Of a DNA stretch of 64,000 nt, positions 40,085 through 49,086 are shown one piece after another (position 1 is the first letter of the stretch; the number at the start of each line of letters is the position of its first letter). The stretch spans positions 310,001 to 374,000 of the forward strand of contig NZ_JACGWS010000002.1 of assembly GCF_014397005.1 (NCBI RefSeq), given 5' to 3'. Position numbers and translations under genes: made by a program. Origin of the DNA: Kordia aestuariivivens (GTDB taxonomy: Bacteria; Bacteroidota; Bacteroidia; Flavobacteriales; Flavobacteriaceae). The notes beneath the pieces were generated by a model. That model was given only the letters and a program-made list of their open reading frames with translations, did no database searches and was not told the origin of the DNA.

Positions 40085-41242
40085 TTATTCTTCACAATGT
40101 TTTTTCAATGCTTGTAAAACCATCCAATTATCATCTCCAAGCGCAACCGCTTTTTTTAAATCAGTACATACTTTAGTTTTTTCAGCTTCAGGAATTTTAG
40201 TTTCTTTTGAAGCCATTATTTGAATGTCTTTGGATTTAGAGATGGTTCTACTATTTCCAAATTCGTGTTTTCTAATGATGGTAAAAGCTCTGTTTGAGTA
40301 CGCATTTGTAAAATAAGGTTCTATTTCAAGGGTTTTATCAAAATCCTTAATGGCTTCATCAAATTGAAAGTTATTTAGTTTTGCTGCTCCTCGCGCAAAG
40401 TAACCCTCAACCCAATTCTCATCAAGTTCAATACATTTTGTGTATCTTTTTATAGCCGATTTAAAATTTCCTTCTCGATAGTTAGCTTGTCCTTGGTTGT
40501 AGTATTTATAGATTTTTTCGGCTGTTTTATCTTTTTGAGAAACTCCATTTACAAAAATACTTTTACCTTTTAGTTCTCCTGTAGAATAATATGAGATAGA
40601 TTCGCCATTCATTTTTCCATTCTCATTAAAAGTTGTCCGTTGTTTTAATTGCCCATTTGGATGATACATTTCCCAAACGCCAATTTCTTTCCCGTTTTTA
40701 AAAATACCTTTTTGCTTTAGTGTACCATCTTCATAAAATCGTTTTTCGACTCCGTTGGAGATTCCGTTTTCATATCCAATTTCATCAGAAACGTTTCCAT
40801 TCAAATAGTATATACGTCTTTTGCCTTTTAGTCTACCGTTAAATAAAACGCCTTCTCCTTGCTTTACACCTGTTAAGTAATAATCTATAAACTTTCCTGA
40901 ATATGCAGTTGAACTATTATTTAAACACCAAACACCATTCTTTCTTTTCATCAATTGAGTAGAAGGAATTATTTTAATACTGTCGGGTCTTTTTGCATAC
41001 GCTTTGGTAAAAACATACATAATTTTATCTATATCTTTATAGCCAGATGATTTTATTAATTTTTGATCTGTAACGACCACAACATTATTAATTTCATCTT
41101 CTGTGAGTGTTCCAAATCCTTCTTTAGGTTCTTCAATTATTGGAATTGAATCGACAACGAATAAGATATTTTCTTTTGAATCTTGACAGTAGCCAATGAC
41201 AGAAGTTAGCATTAATATTAAAATCAATATTCTTTTTTTCAT
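40085..41242 (-). CDS. Exported MORN-variant and TPR repeat protein
   Basis: 385 aa with a signal peptide (KKRILILILMLTSVIGYCQ, cleavage near 20). Residues about 120-240 hold repeated MORN-like units (GVLFNGRLKG, YEDGTLKQKG, HPNGQLKQRT, YYSTGELKGKS). Residues 250-330 hold two TPR motifs (AIKRYTKCIELDENW, AIKDFDKTLEIEP). It is probably periplasmic and mediates protein contacts. Flavobacteria often have families of these; the partner is unknown. It stands alone between two intergenic repeats. Confidence 0.8.
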   Translation of the reverse strand: MKKRILILILMLTSVIGYCQDSKENILFVVDSIPIIEEPKEGFGTLTEDEINNVVVVTDQKLIKSSGYKDIDKIMYVFTKAYAKRPDSIKIIPSTQLMKRKNGVWCLNNSSTAYSGKFIDYYLTGVKQGEGVLFNGRLKGKRRIYYLNGNVSDEIGYENGISNGVEKRFYEDGTLKQKGIFKNGKEIGVWEMYHPNGQLKQRTTFNENGKMNGESISYYSTGELKGKSIFVNGVSQKDKTAEKIYKYYNQGQANYREGNFKSAIKRYTKCIELDENWVEGYFARGAAKLNNFQFDEAIKDFDKTLEIEPYFTNAYSNRAFTIIRKHEFGNSRTISKSKDIQIMASKETKIPEAEKTKVCTDLKKAVALGDDNWMVLQALKKHCEE

Positions 41243-41384
41243 TTGTATTTTCCTTTTTTAGCTTTGCCAATATACGTCTAAGTAATTTTACGTTCCATAT
41301 TTCTCTATAAAGCTAAACAAAGATCACACATACACAATGCGGTTTCCCGTAATCATTCCCGAAAAGCTTTAAATAAGTCTAGAA

Positions 41385-41503
41385 TCTTGACGCTAATAGT
41401 GAAGCGATCTAAGAGATTTCCGCCTACGCGGGAACAAGTCTAACAGCAAAGTGCTCCAATTATCTAAGAGCGCAGTGATCCAAAAGCAAAGCGTTTCAAA
41501 ATT
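41385..41503. repeat. Cluster of degenerate intergenic repeats
   Basis: TCTTGACGCTAATAGTGAAG-CGATCT (41385-41410) is followed by looser copies such as AGCAAAGTGCTCC, AGCGCAGTGATCC and AGCAAAGCGTTTC up to 41503. This fills most of the 306-bp gap before the DUF493 gene. There is no gene in it. Confidence 0.45.
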
Positions 41504-41548
41504 AAAACATTCCTCGTATCTTTGCCGTTCATTTGAAAAAAAGACATA

Positions 41549-41839
41549 ATGAGTTCAAAAAACGATACAGAAGCGTTTTACACGAAACTAAAAGCACAGT
41601 TAGAAGATACAACCAAATTTCCAGCCATATATATGTATAAATTTATTGTTCCTTCTAGGGAAGAAAAAATAAAACAAGTACATCAAATTTTTAATAATAT
41701 CGGTGCCGTAATTGATACCAAAAAATCTTCTAAAGGAACATATACTAGTGTGACCATTACCGTAAATATGAAAAGTGCAGATGCTATTATTCAAAAATAT
41801 AAGGATGTAAGTGTGGTAGAAGGCATAATTTCTTTATAA
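41549..41839 (+). CDS. DUF493 family protein (YbeD-like)
   Basis: 96 aa. A ferredoxin-like small regulatory fold: FPAIYMYKFIVPS, then a helix (KIKQVHQIFNNIGAV), KGTYTSVTITVNM, and DVSVVEGIISL at the end, as in DUF493. The family has a proposed regulatory role. It is followed by the DUF4290 gene on the same strand. Confidence 0.9.
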   Translation: MSSKNDTEAFYTKLKAQLEDTTKFPAIYMYKFIVPSREEKIKQVHQIFNNIGAVIDTKKSSKGTYTSVTITVNMKSADAIIQKYKDVSVVEGIISL

Positions 41840-41942
41840 TTAGACACATAATTTATTTTTTTTTACTATTTTGCAAGCACAAAAATAATCTTCACGAGAA
41901 CTTTATTTTACTTCATTATTTACCTTACAAACAATTTTCATT

Positions 41943-42596
41943 TTGATTGACCAATTAGAGTATAATACAGAGCGTAAACGATTGATTATTCCCGAATATG
42001 GACGACATATTCAAAAAATGATCAACCAAGCTTTAGACACAGAAGATGACGTAGAGCGCAATAAAATTGCAAAGTCTATTATAGGTGTGATGGGAAACAT
42101 GCAGCCACACCTAAGAGATGTACCTGATTTTCAACATAAATTATGGGATCAATTATTTATCATGGCAGATTTTGCTCTTGATGTTGATTCTCCATATCCA
42201 AAACCATCACGCGAAGTATTGCAAGAACGTCCTGAACCTTTAGGATATCCGCAAAACTTTCCAAAATATCGTTTCTATGGAAATAACATCAAACGTATGA
42301 TTGATGTTGCCAATAGTTGGGAGGATGGCGAAAAGAAAGAAGCATTAGAGTACGCGATTGCAAATCACATGAAGAAATGTTATCTCAATTGGAATAAAGA
42401 TACTGTGGATGATTATGTAATTTTTAGACATTTACTTGTATTAAGTAATGGTGAAATTGACTTAGCAGCCAGAGAAGAAGACTTGTCAGATGCTTCAAGC
42501 TTATTAAAGCAGAAGAAAAAGTTCGTAAGCAGCAGCAACAAAAATCAACAGCGTAGCAAGAGTAACAACAACCGCAGCAATAGAAAACGCTACTAA
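41943..42596 (+). CDS. DUF4290 domain protein
   Basis: A 217-aa Bacteroidota-specific protein, with EYNTERKRLIIPEYGRHIQKM at the start, separated here as the conserved N-terminal block. A helical body and a Ser/Asn/Lys/Arg-rich tail (RSKSNNNRSNRKRY) follow. It starts at TTG 41943, which the conserved N-terminus supports. It precedes murA by 21 bp, so the two are probably one operon. Role unknown; its linkage to murA hints at cell-wall growth. Confidence 0.9.
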   Translation: MIDQLEYNTERKRLIIPEYGRHIQKMINQALDTEDDVERNKIAKSIIGVMGNMQPHLRDVPDFQHKLWDQLFIMADFALDVDSPYPKPSREVLQERPEPLGYPQNFPKYRFYGNNIKRMIDVANSWEDGEKKEALEYAIANHMKKCYLNWNKDTVDDYVIFRHLLVLSNGEIDLAAREEDLSDASSLLKQKKKFVSSSNKNQQRSKSNNNRSNRKRY

Positions 42597-42617
42597 TAAC
42601 ATTCATTATTATATTTT

Positions 42618-43925
42618 ATGGGGACTTTTAAGATTGAAGGTGGTCATCAGTTAAAAGGAAGTATTCAACCACAAGGAGCAAAAAATGAAGCACTACAAAT
42701 TTTATGTGCTGTATTATTGACTCCAGAAAAGGTTACAATTAGTAATATTCCTGACATTGTAGATGTCAATAAATTAATCATGCTTTTAGGAAACTTAGGC
42801 GTGAAAACTCAAAAAAACGGACCGGGATCCTATACATTTCAAGCAGATGATATCAATCTTAGCTATTTAGAATCTGAACAATTTAAAGAAGAAGGACGCG
42901 GATTGCGTGGTTCTATCATGATTGTTGGACCATTGTTAGCACGTTTTGGAAAAGGATATATTCCTAAACCTGGAGGTGACAAAATTGGACGTAGACGATT
43001 AGATACACATTTTGAAGGTTTCATAAAATTAGGCGCAACATTTAGATATAATCGTGAAGATTATTTCTACGGTGTAGAAGCTAAAAAATTAAAAGGTACC
43101 TACATGCTTTTAGATGAAGCATCTGTGACAGGAACTGCAAATATTGTGATGGCTGCTGTTTTGGCAGAAGGAACAACCACGATATATAATGCCGCTTGCG
43201 AACCTTATTTACAGCAATTATGTAAAATGCTGAACCGAATGGGCGCAAAAATCTCAGGAGTTGGATCAAACTTATTGAGTATTGAAGGTGTTGATGAATT
43301 AGGTGGAACTTCACATAGAATGCTTCCAGATATGATTGAAATTGGAAGTTGGATTGGATTGGCAGCAATGACACGAAGTGAACTGACGATTAAAAATGTA
43401 AGTTGGGGCGATTTAGGTCAAATTCCAGAAGTATTTAGAAAATTAGGAATCACAGTTGAACGTAAAGGCGATGATATTCATATTCCTGAACACAAAGATG
43501 GTTACGAAATTCAAAATTATATTGACGGTTCTATATTAACTATTTCTGATGCGCCTTGGCCAGGATTTACTCCAGATTTACTAAGTATTATTTTAGTAGT
43601 TGCTACACAAGCACGTGGAAGTGTATTGGTACACCAAAAAATGTTTGAAAGTAGATTATTTTTCGTTGATAAATTGATCGATATGGGCGCAAAAATTATA
43701 CTTTGCGATCCGCACAGAGCAAGCGTGATTGGTCATGATTTTAAATCAAAATTGAAAGCGACAACAATGGTTTCTCCTGATATTAGAGCAGGAATTTCAT
43801 TATTAATCGCGGCGTTATCAGCCAAAGGAACATCAACTATTCACAATATAGAACAGATTGATAGAGGTTACGAAAATATTGATGAACGCTTACGCGCGAT
43901 AGGAGCGAAGATTGTCCGTTTATAG
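42618..43925 (+). CDS. murA: UDP-N-acetylglucosamine 1-carboxyvinyltransferase
   Basis: 435 aa, the first committed step of peptidoglycan synthesis. AKNEAL gives catalytic Lys22/Asn23. The active-site loop reads PGGDKIGRRRLDTH, so residue 121 is Asp where E. coli MurA has Cys115 (PGGCTIGARPVDLH). Asp at this site is known in other bacteria to keep activity and give intrinsic fosfomycin resistance. TPDLLS and the C-terminal RGYENID..LRAIGA are also conserved. It follows the DUF4290 gene in an operon and ends in a hairpin at 43951-43988. Confidence 0.97.
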   Translation: MGTFKIEGGHQLKGSIQPQGAKNEALQILCAVLLTPEKVTISNIPDIVDVNKLIMLLGNLGVKTQKNGPGSYTFQADDINLSYLESEQFKEEGRGLRGSIMIVGPLLARFGKGYIPKPGGDKIGRRRLDTHFEGFIKLGATFRYNREDYFYGVEAKKLKGTYMLLDEASVTGTANIVMAAVLAEGTTTIYNAACEPYLQQLCKMLNRMGAKISGVGSNLLSIEGVDELGGTSHRMLPDMIEIGSWIGLAAMTRSELTIKNVSWGDLGQIPEVFRKLGITVERKGDDIHIPEHKDGYEIQNYIDGSILTISDAPWPGFTPDLLSIILVVATQARGSVLVHQKMFESRLFFVDKLIDMGAKIILCDPHRASVIGHDFKSKLKATTMVSPDIRAGISLLIAALSAKGTSTIHNIEQIDRGYENIDERLRAIGAKIVRL

Positions 43926-43950
43926 TTTCAAACGTATATAAAACTTATAA

Positions 43951-43988
43951 AAAAATGAATTGCTGTCAAAAGTGATTCATTTTTTTTT
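43951..43988 (+). terminator. Terminator of murA operon
   Basis: AAAAATGAAT and ATTCATTTTT arms flank a 15-bp interior, with a T-run to 43988. Confidence 0.65.
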
Positions 43989-44026
43989 GTTTTAAACTTT
44001 AGTCGATTTTAATCTCAACAGGAAAA

Positions 44027-44863
44027 TTAATTCTTCGTGATTTTAATCTCAACACGTCTATTAGCGCTTCGATCATGGCGACTTTTTTCAGGAAAATGTA
44101 ATGGTGCTTTAAATGCATAGCCTTTGTAGCTTAAGCGATCTTCTGAAATACCTCGATTAATTAGGTAGTTGTAAATAAATCGAGCTCTATCTACAGAAAG
44201 TGTAACAGTACCAGTAGCACTATTAAGTGCGTCAGAATCGTCGTCGCCACCACAACATACATGCCCTTGTACTTCAATATGGATTTCTCTATTCTTCCTA
44301 AGAAAACGGACTAATTTTTCAAGTTCTTTTATAGAAGATTTTACCAATGTAACTCTTCCCGTTTTAAAATTTATTTTTCCTAAAGCATACGAAGATCCAA
44401 TGCGAAGTTCTTTCACAGGAATGACATAAATATTTTCTTTACGCTTTACCAGTTTGGGTTTGTGATCGTTTTTAGAAATAGTAATGGAAACTTTTCGGTG
44501 TTTTTTGACGCCAATTCGTTCATTTTGTTTGGTTGTTTCCGTTGGCAATTCACCTTTGGCTTCTTTCTCAATAGAATTGATCAGCACTTCATACTGTTTC
44601 TTTAGGTATTCAAAAACAGAAGTTGCTCTGTTTTGAGACAATTCAAGATTAAAATTTTCGGTGTCCACAAAATCGGTATATCCTTTAATTATAAAATTAT
44701 AAGTAATTGTACTGTCTAAATTAGCTAACTTCTCATCAATTTTTTTTTCATGTTTTGAAGACAATTCAAATTTTCCCAAATCGAAATAAAGATCAAACTC
44801 AATTTCTTGTGCATGACAAAAACCGATACTGCATAAAAATAAAAGAAGTAGTTGTAGCTTCAT
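44027..44863 (-). CDS. OmpA-family outer-membrane lipoprotein-like protein
   Basis: 278 aa read from ATG 44863 (MKLQLLLLFLCSIGF, a signal peptide); the longer frame adds an implausible lead. There are two OmpA-like halves. The first is FDLGKFELSSKHEKKID. The second is the peptidoglycan-binding domain, with NREIHIEVQGHV, LSVDRARFIYNYLINRGIS, LSYKGYAF and RRVEIKI at the end. It probably anchors the outer membrane to the wall. It is a single gene. Confidence 0.85.
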   Translation of the reverse strand: MKLQLLLLFLCSIGFCHAQEIEFDLYFDLGKFELSSKHEKKIDEKLANLDSTITYNFIIKGYTDFVDTENFNLELSQNRATSVFEYLKKQYEVLINSIEKEAKGELPTETTKQNERIGVKKHRKVSITISKNDHKPKLVKRKENIYVIPVKELRIGSSYALGKINFKTGRVTLVKSSIKELEKLVRFLRKNREIHIEVQGHVCCGGDDDSDALNSATGTVTLSVDRARFIYNYLINRGISEDRLSYKGYAFKAPLHFPEKSRHDRSANRRVEIKITKN

Positions 44864-44902
44864 AAACTGACCATTTGGGACCAAAAAGGTACAAAAATAT
44901 AC

Positions 44903-44940
44903 TAAAAACAAAGGCAACTAAATTAATTAGTTGCCTTTGT
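44903..44940 (-). terminator. Terminator of the fasciclin gene
   Basis: ACAAAGGCAACTA (44908-44920) pairs with TAGTTGCCTTTGT (44928-44940). On the minus strand a TTTTTAGT tract follows. Confidence 0.85.
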
Positions 44941-44970
44941 CAGTTTTAAAATAATGTGAATCTAGTACAC

Positions 44971-45936
44971 CTAATCTAGATTCGGTAATATAACCTTATT
45001 AACAACATGAATTACTCCATTCACTGCTTGGACATCGGTAACAACTATGTCACCGGTTCTATTGTTTAAGTCTGTGAAGCTTGCTCCACCTACTGTGTTT
45101 ATTGTAAAGTTGTCTCCTAATGTATTTACTGTCATTCCATCGGTTAATGTAGCTGCTAATACATTTGCGCCTGCTACTACATGTGTGTTTAATGTAGCTT
45201 CTAACGTTGCTGTTGGGATGTCAGCTAGCTCAGTAACACCATCAAGCTCAGCTAATAAATCTACAAATGCTGCGTCAGTTGGCGCAAATACTGTAAATGG
45301 TGCTGGTGTTCCTGTAGTTGAAAGTGTAGCTACATACGTAAATGAAGCTTCTCTAGTTAATGCTTGTACCAAAATTCCAAATGTTGCATCAGCTGTTGCA
45401 AATGTTACAACTGTAGGTAATCCAATTACAGTGTTTACTGCGTGAATAACTCCGTTATCAACACTTACATCTGGTGTTGTTACACTAGACACACCATTAA
45501 GTACAACACCATTACTTGTGTTTACATACATGTTTAGGTTGTTTCCAGTTGTAGCTTCTTCTGCTAATGTTTGAATGTAACCAGTACTTAAATTTGAAGA
45601 AGTATTTACACCACTTACTACATGGTTTAGTAATACTTGCGTAAGTACATCTACGGGTACAGCTTCTAAATTTGCAAAACCATTTGCAGTTAAGAAAGCG
45701 TCGAATGCTGCATTATTGGGAGCAAAAACGGTGTAGTTTGTAGTTCCTGCTAATACACCAGTTAAACTTGCTCTGTCTAAAGCAGCTCCTAAAGAACTGT
45801 AATCAGAGTTTGCAGCAACAAAATCTGCGATTGTATTGCTTGGTGCGACTACATTATTGTCATCATCACTACATGAAGTAAGTGTGAATAATGAAATGAC
45901 GATTGCCATTAGAATGGATGTTGTTTTCTTTTTCAT
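44971..45936 (-). CDS. Fasciclin (FAS1) double-domain lipoprotein
   Basis: 321 aa read from ATG 45936 (MKKKTTSILMAIV), giving a lipoprotein signal that ends TLTSC. Two FAS1 domains follow: the first at about 35-170 (YTVFAPNNAAFDAFL, LLNHVVSG), the second at about 175-320 (FTVFAPTDAAFVDLL, LNTHVVAG, NGVIHVVNKVIL). It is a surface adhesion protein. Two copies of the long palindrome shared with the photolyase operons lie upstream, and a good -7 box TATCTTTG is at 45964-45971. This ties it to the light/stress set. Confidence 0.92.
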   Translation of the reverse strand: MKKKTTSILMAIVISLFTLTSCSDDDNNVVAPSNTIADFVAANSDYSSLGAALDRASLTGVLAGTTNYTVFAPNNAAFDAFLTANGFANLEAVPVDVLTQVLLNHVVSGVNTSSNLSTGYIQTLAEEATTGNNLNMYVNTSNGVVLNGVSSVTTPDVSVDNGVIHAVNTVIGLPTVVTFATADATFGILVQALTREASFTYVATLSTTGTPAPFTVFAPTDAAFVDLLAELDGVTELADIPTATLEATLNTHVVAGANVLAATLTDGMTVNTLGDNFTINTVGGASFTDLNNRTGDIVVTDVQAVNGVIHVVNKVILPNLD

Positions 45937-45975
45937 AACAATTTTTTTAGTTAACGATCGAAACAAAGATATAAA

Positions 45976-46053
45976 TTTTGTTTATATATTTTAAATAATC
46001 GTTAAACAAAATATGTTAATTGTTTGTTAAATCAATGAAAAGGTTAAACAAAA
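45976..46053. promoter_or_regulatory. Shared 36-bp palindrome upstream of the fasciclin gene (two copies)
   Basis: On the minus strand TTTTGTTTAA-N16-ATAAACAAAA spans 46011-45976, 4 bp from the -7 box at 45964-45971. A degenerate second copy lies at 46018-46053 (TTAAACAAAA arm intact, other arm 7 of 10). Confidence 0.7.
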
Positions 46054-46064
46054 CAGCAATTTGA

Positions 46065-47366
46065 TTAGCTTTCAATTCCACTCTTATAAGTTGTTAAACA
46101 ACGCTCACGTGCGTGTTTGTGTTCTACAATGGGTTGTGGATATGTGAATTCTTGATAATCTGAAGCCCATTTTTTAATGTACCCATGTGCTTTATCGAAT
46201 TTTTGTATTTGTGATGTCGGATTGAAAATTCGGAAGTACGGAGAAGAGTCGCAACCTGTACCAGCAACCCATTGCCAGTTTCCAACATTTTGCGCTAAGT
46301 CAAAATCCAATAGTTTTTTCGCAAAATATGCTTCGCCCCATTTCCAATCGATCAATAAATGTTTGCACAAAAAACTCGCAGTAATCATACGAACTCTATT
46401 GTGCATATAACCAGATTCATTTAGTTCACGCATGCCAGCATCCACTAATGGATAGCCAGTTTTTCCTTCGCACCAAGCTTTGTATTCATCTTCATTGTTG
46501 CGCCATTTAATTCCATCGTATTTAGACTTGAAGTTGTGCGTGACTGATTCTGGGAAATGCCATAAGATTTGCATGAAGAATTCTCTCCAAATTAATTCTT
46601 TTAAAAATATATTATTTTCAGATTGCAATCCATTTTTGACACATTTTCGAACGCTTATGGTTCCAAAACGTAAATGCGTACTCAATCTTGAAGTTCCTTC
46701 AATAGCTGGATAATTCCTTGTGTCTTCATAATTGTCAATAATAGTTGAAGACATGTTATACGGAAGTACTTTTATGCTAGCTTCAGTAAATCCTATATCT
46801 TTTAGTGTTGGGAAATCAAATTTAATTTTCGCATAGTTTTTATAATGCGAAGCGCAATCAACACTTTCATAATCTGAAGTTTGCAAAGTAGCTAACCATT
46901 TTTTTGAAAACGGCGTGTATATTTTATAGGGATTACCGTCAGCTTTTACAATATCATCGCGTTCAAATATCACTTGATCTTTAAACGTTTTGAAGTGTAT
47001 ATTTTCAGCGGTTAATGCTTCTTTTATTTCTTTATCTCTTGAAATTGCATACGGTTCATAATCATGATTTGTATATACTTCAGAAATGTGATATTCTTTG
47101 ATGATTTTTTTTAAAATTTCAACGGGTTTTCCGTGTTTCACTAACAACGAACTTTCATGTTTTTGTAATGTTTGATGAATTTTTTCTAATTCTTCATGAA
47201 TAAAGTTCACACGCGCATCATCTTCGGGTAATTTTTCCAAAATGTCTTCATCAAATATAAAGAGTGGAATGACTTTTTTTCCAGAAGTCAACGCATGGTA
47301 TAATCCGATATTGTCATCGATTCTTAAATCTCTTCGATGCCAAAAAATCACACAATTATCCTTCAT
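46065..47366 (-). CDS. phr: Deoxyribodipyrimidine photolyase (class I)
   Basis: 433 aa from ATG 47366. The N-terminal antenna-binding domain starts CVIFWHRRDLRIDDN. The FAD-binding C-terminal domain has KAWCEGKTGYPLVDAGMREL, NRVRMITASFLCKHLLIDW, FDLAQNVGNWQWVAGTGCD and FRIFNPTSQ, all photolyase marks with the electron-transfer Trp. It repairs UV cyclobutane dimers using light. It is the last gene of the folE-SDR-TspO-SRPBCC-phr operon, overlapping the SRPBCC gene. Confidence 0.95.
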   Translation of the reverse strand: MKDNCVIFWHRRDLRIDDNIGLYHALTSGKKVIPLFIFDEDILEKLPEDDARVNFIHEELEKIHQTLQKHESSLLVKHGKPVEILKKIIKEYHISEVYTNHDYEPYAISRDKEIKEALTAENIHFKTFKDQVIFERDDIVKADGNPYKIYTPFSKKWLATLQTSDYESVDCASHYKNYAKIKFDFPTLKDIGFTEASIKVLPYNMSSTIIDNYEDTRNYPAIEGTSRLSTHLRFGTISVRKCVKNGLQSENNIFLKELIWREFFMQILWHFPESVTHNFKSKYDGIKWRNNEDEYKAWCEGKTGYPLVDAGMRELNESGYMHNRVRMITASFLCKHLLIDWKWGEAYFAKKLLDFDLAQNVGNWQWVAGTGCDSSPYFRIFNPTSQIQKFDKAHGYIKKWASDYQEFTYPQPIVEHKHARERCLTTYKSGIES

Positions 47367-47844
47367 AAGTTCCAAATAGTTCAGTTAGTTTTTTAGTACG
47401 GTATTCAAATATTTCTATTAGTTTAGGTTTCACCAAAATCGGATGCATCAATCGTCCCAAAAAGCCCAAAGGTATTTTATAATCAATAATATCTTCCATT
47501 TCTACGCCGCCTGGAACTTCTCTGATAAAGTGTTTGTGATGCCACATTGTATAAGGTCCAAAACGTTGTTCATCCACAAAATAGTGCTGATGTTCTACAT
47601 GTGTAATTTCGGTAACCCAATGTGTTTTTATATTAAAAACGGGCGTTACAATGTATTGTATGATTTGACCAGCGTACATTTTGCCAATATTCTCCGTTAG
47701 GATATCAAAACTCATATAATCTGGTGTAATTGTTTTTAGATTTCTTGGATCCGATAAAAAATCCCATGCCTCTTCAAGAGATATGGGAAAGTTTTGTTTG
47801 CTGTGTAATCGATAGACAATTCCTTTTGTGCTAAATTTTTGCAT
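47356..47844 (-). CDS. SRPBCC-family (polyketide-cyclase/START-like) protein
   Basis: 162 aa with a helix-grip fold: HSKQNFPISLEEAWDFLSDP, LKTITPDYM, then DIIDYKIPLGFLGRLMHP and a C-terminal helix ending FGTYEG. This subgroup is found beside photolyase genes in many bacteria. The ligand is unknown, possibly a lipid or pigment precursor. It lies 5 bp after TspO and overlaps phr by 11 bp. Confidence 0.88.
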   Translation of the reverse strand: MQKFSTKGIVYRLHSKQNFPISLEEAWDFLSDPRNLKTITPDYMSFDILTENIGKMYAGQIIQYIVTPVFNIKTHWVTEITHVEHQHYFVDEQRFGPYTMWHHKHFIREVPGGVEMEDIIDYKIPLGFLGRLMHPILVKPKLIEIFEYRTKKLTELFGTYEG

Positions 47845-47849
47845 GTATT

Positions 47850-48311
47850 TTAGTTGTTAATGAGAATATAGCCATTTAAAGAGCAGGCGACTATAAGCCA
47901 TAGTATGTAGGGAAGTATAAATAATGTATATACTTTTAATTGTGATTTGTAATTGTATGCAATTAAGGTGACTAATACCAATAATAATATTAGATTAATC
48001 ATTCCTAATGCAATAAAATGTTGGTTGAAGAAAACGTAATTCCAACTAACATTCAGTACAAATTGTATCGCGAAAAGCGCTAGAATAGTTTTGAGATTTT
48101 TTTGTTCCGTAAGTTTTGCCATGTAAATAGAAAAACAAACCATTATGGTTGTCCATGCAATTCCAAATACGATACCTTGCGGTGTCCAAGGCGCTTGGTT
48201 TAAATTAATGTACCAATCTGTTCTTGGTCCGTTATCCATTAGAATAGTTCCTATTCCTAATGCGCCAAAATTAATTAGTAAGAATATTGCTAATCGGATG
48301 TAAAATTTCAT
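47850..48311 (-). CDS. tspO: TspO/MBR family tryptophan-rich sensory protein
   Basis: A 153-aa membrane protein with five predicted helices: NQAPWTPQGIVFGIAWTTIM, NVSWNYVFF and PYILWLIVACSLNGYILI are the family blocks. TspO binds porphyrins and takes part in light- and oxygen-dependent stress responses, which suits its place between SDR and SRPBCC genes in a photolyase operon. Gaps are 3-5 bp. Confidence 0.92.
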   Translation of the reverse strand: MKFYIRLAIFLLINFGALGIGTILMDNGPRTDWYINLNQAPWTPQGIVFGIAWTTIMVCFSIYMAKLTEQKNLKTILALFAIQFVLNVSWNYVFFNQHFIALGMINLILLLVLVTLIAYNYKSQLKVYTLFILPYILWLIVACSLNGYILINN

Positions 48312-48314
48312 AGA

Positions 48315-48998
48315 TTATATTTTTAGGCTTACAATACCACAATCAATGGTAAAAATTTGTCCAGATACTGAACGCGATTTATCAGAAATTAAAAAGTCTG
48401 CCATATCTGCAACTTCTTGTGGTTCTAAGAATTTTTTTAATGGATGACGTTCTGTGATATTTTCTACCATTTTATCATTTCGCAACAACTTACTTGCTAA
48501 GTCTGTGTTTGTGATCGTTGGTGCAATTGCGTTCACACGAATTGTGGGTGCAAGCTCAGCAGCCAATGACTTTACCAAACCTTCAACAGCTGATTTTGCA
48601 GCAGAAATACTAGCATGAAAAGGCATTCCTAACTTCGTTGCTACGGTACTAAATAATAGAATATTTGGATTTTCTCCTTTTTTTAAAACGGGTAAGTATT
48701 TCTGAATTGCTTTTACAGCACCAATTACATTAATTTCGTAATCGTTTTTAAAATCATCTATTTTGAGTCGTGAGATCGGTTTCAAATTAATACTTCCTGG
48801 GCAATAAATTAAGGTGTCTATTGCAGTTATTTCTGGAAGTTCATCTTCTAAGACATTACAAGTAAAATGTGTGAAGTTGTTGGAAGTAATTTCAGGGTTT
48901 GTTCTACTAATATTGATGACTTTATGCTGTGCTAATTGCGATTCTACAATGGCAGCACCAATGCCTTTACTTCCTCCAATTACTAATATATTTTTCAT
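48315..48998 (-). CDS. Short-chain dehydrogenase/reductase lacking the catalytic tyrosine
   Basis: 227 aa. The Rossmann fold has GGSKGIG (8-14), and FSTVA and the C-terminal GQIFTIDCG are normal for SDRs. The active-site pattern YxxxK is replaced: HASISAAKSAVEG places Ile131 where Tyr is expected, with Lys135 kept. It may bind NAD(P)H without classical dehydrogenase chemistry. It lies just before tspO. Upstream (49030-49058) an imperfect hairpin separates it from the 66-aa gene. Confidence 0.85.
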   Translation of the reverse strand: MKNILVIGGSKGIGAAIVESQLAQHKVINISRTNPEITSNNFTHFTCNVLEDELPEITAIDTLIYCPGSINLKPISRLKIDDFKNDYEINVIGAVKAIQKYLPVLKKGENPNILLFSTVATKLGMPFHASISAAKSAVEGLVKSLAAELAPTIRVNAIAPTITNTDLASKLLRNDKMVENITERHPLKKFLEPQEVADMADFLISDKSRSVSGQIFTIDCGIVSLKI

Positions 48999-49029
48999 TT
49001 ATTTTTTGATTTATAGGCAATAATAAACC

Positions 49030-49058
49030 ATGCTAACAACCGAAATAGCTGTCAGCAT
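49030..49058. other. Imperfect hairpin inside the folE operon
   Basis: ATGCTAACA and TGTCAGCAT (8 of 9 pairs) with an 11-bp loop. There is no T-run on the minus strand. It may tune expression of the downstream part of the operon or protect mRNA. Confidence 0.4.
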
Positions 49059-49086
49059 AGCGAATTATTTTATTGGAATATGTTAA

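Noticed and set aside
45047-45445. 132-aa plus-strand frame opposite the fasciclin gene
   Set aside because: It is an antisense shadow of a repetitive Val/Thr/Ala-rich coding sequence; the minus-strand gene has signal peptide and two FAS1 domains.
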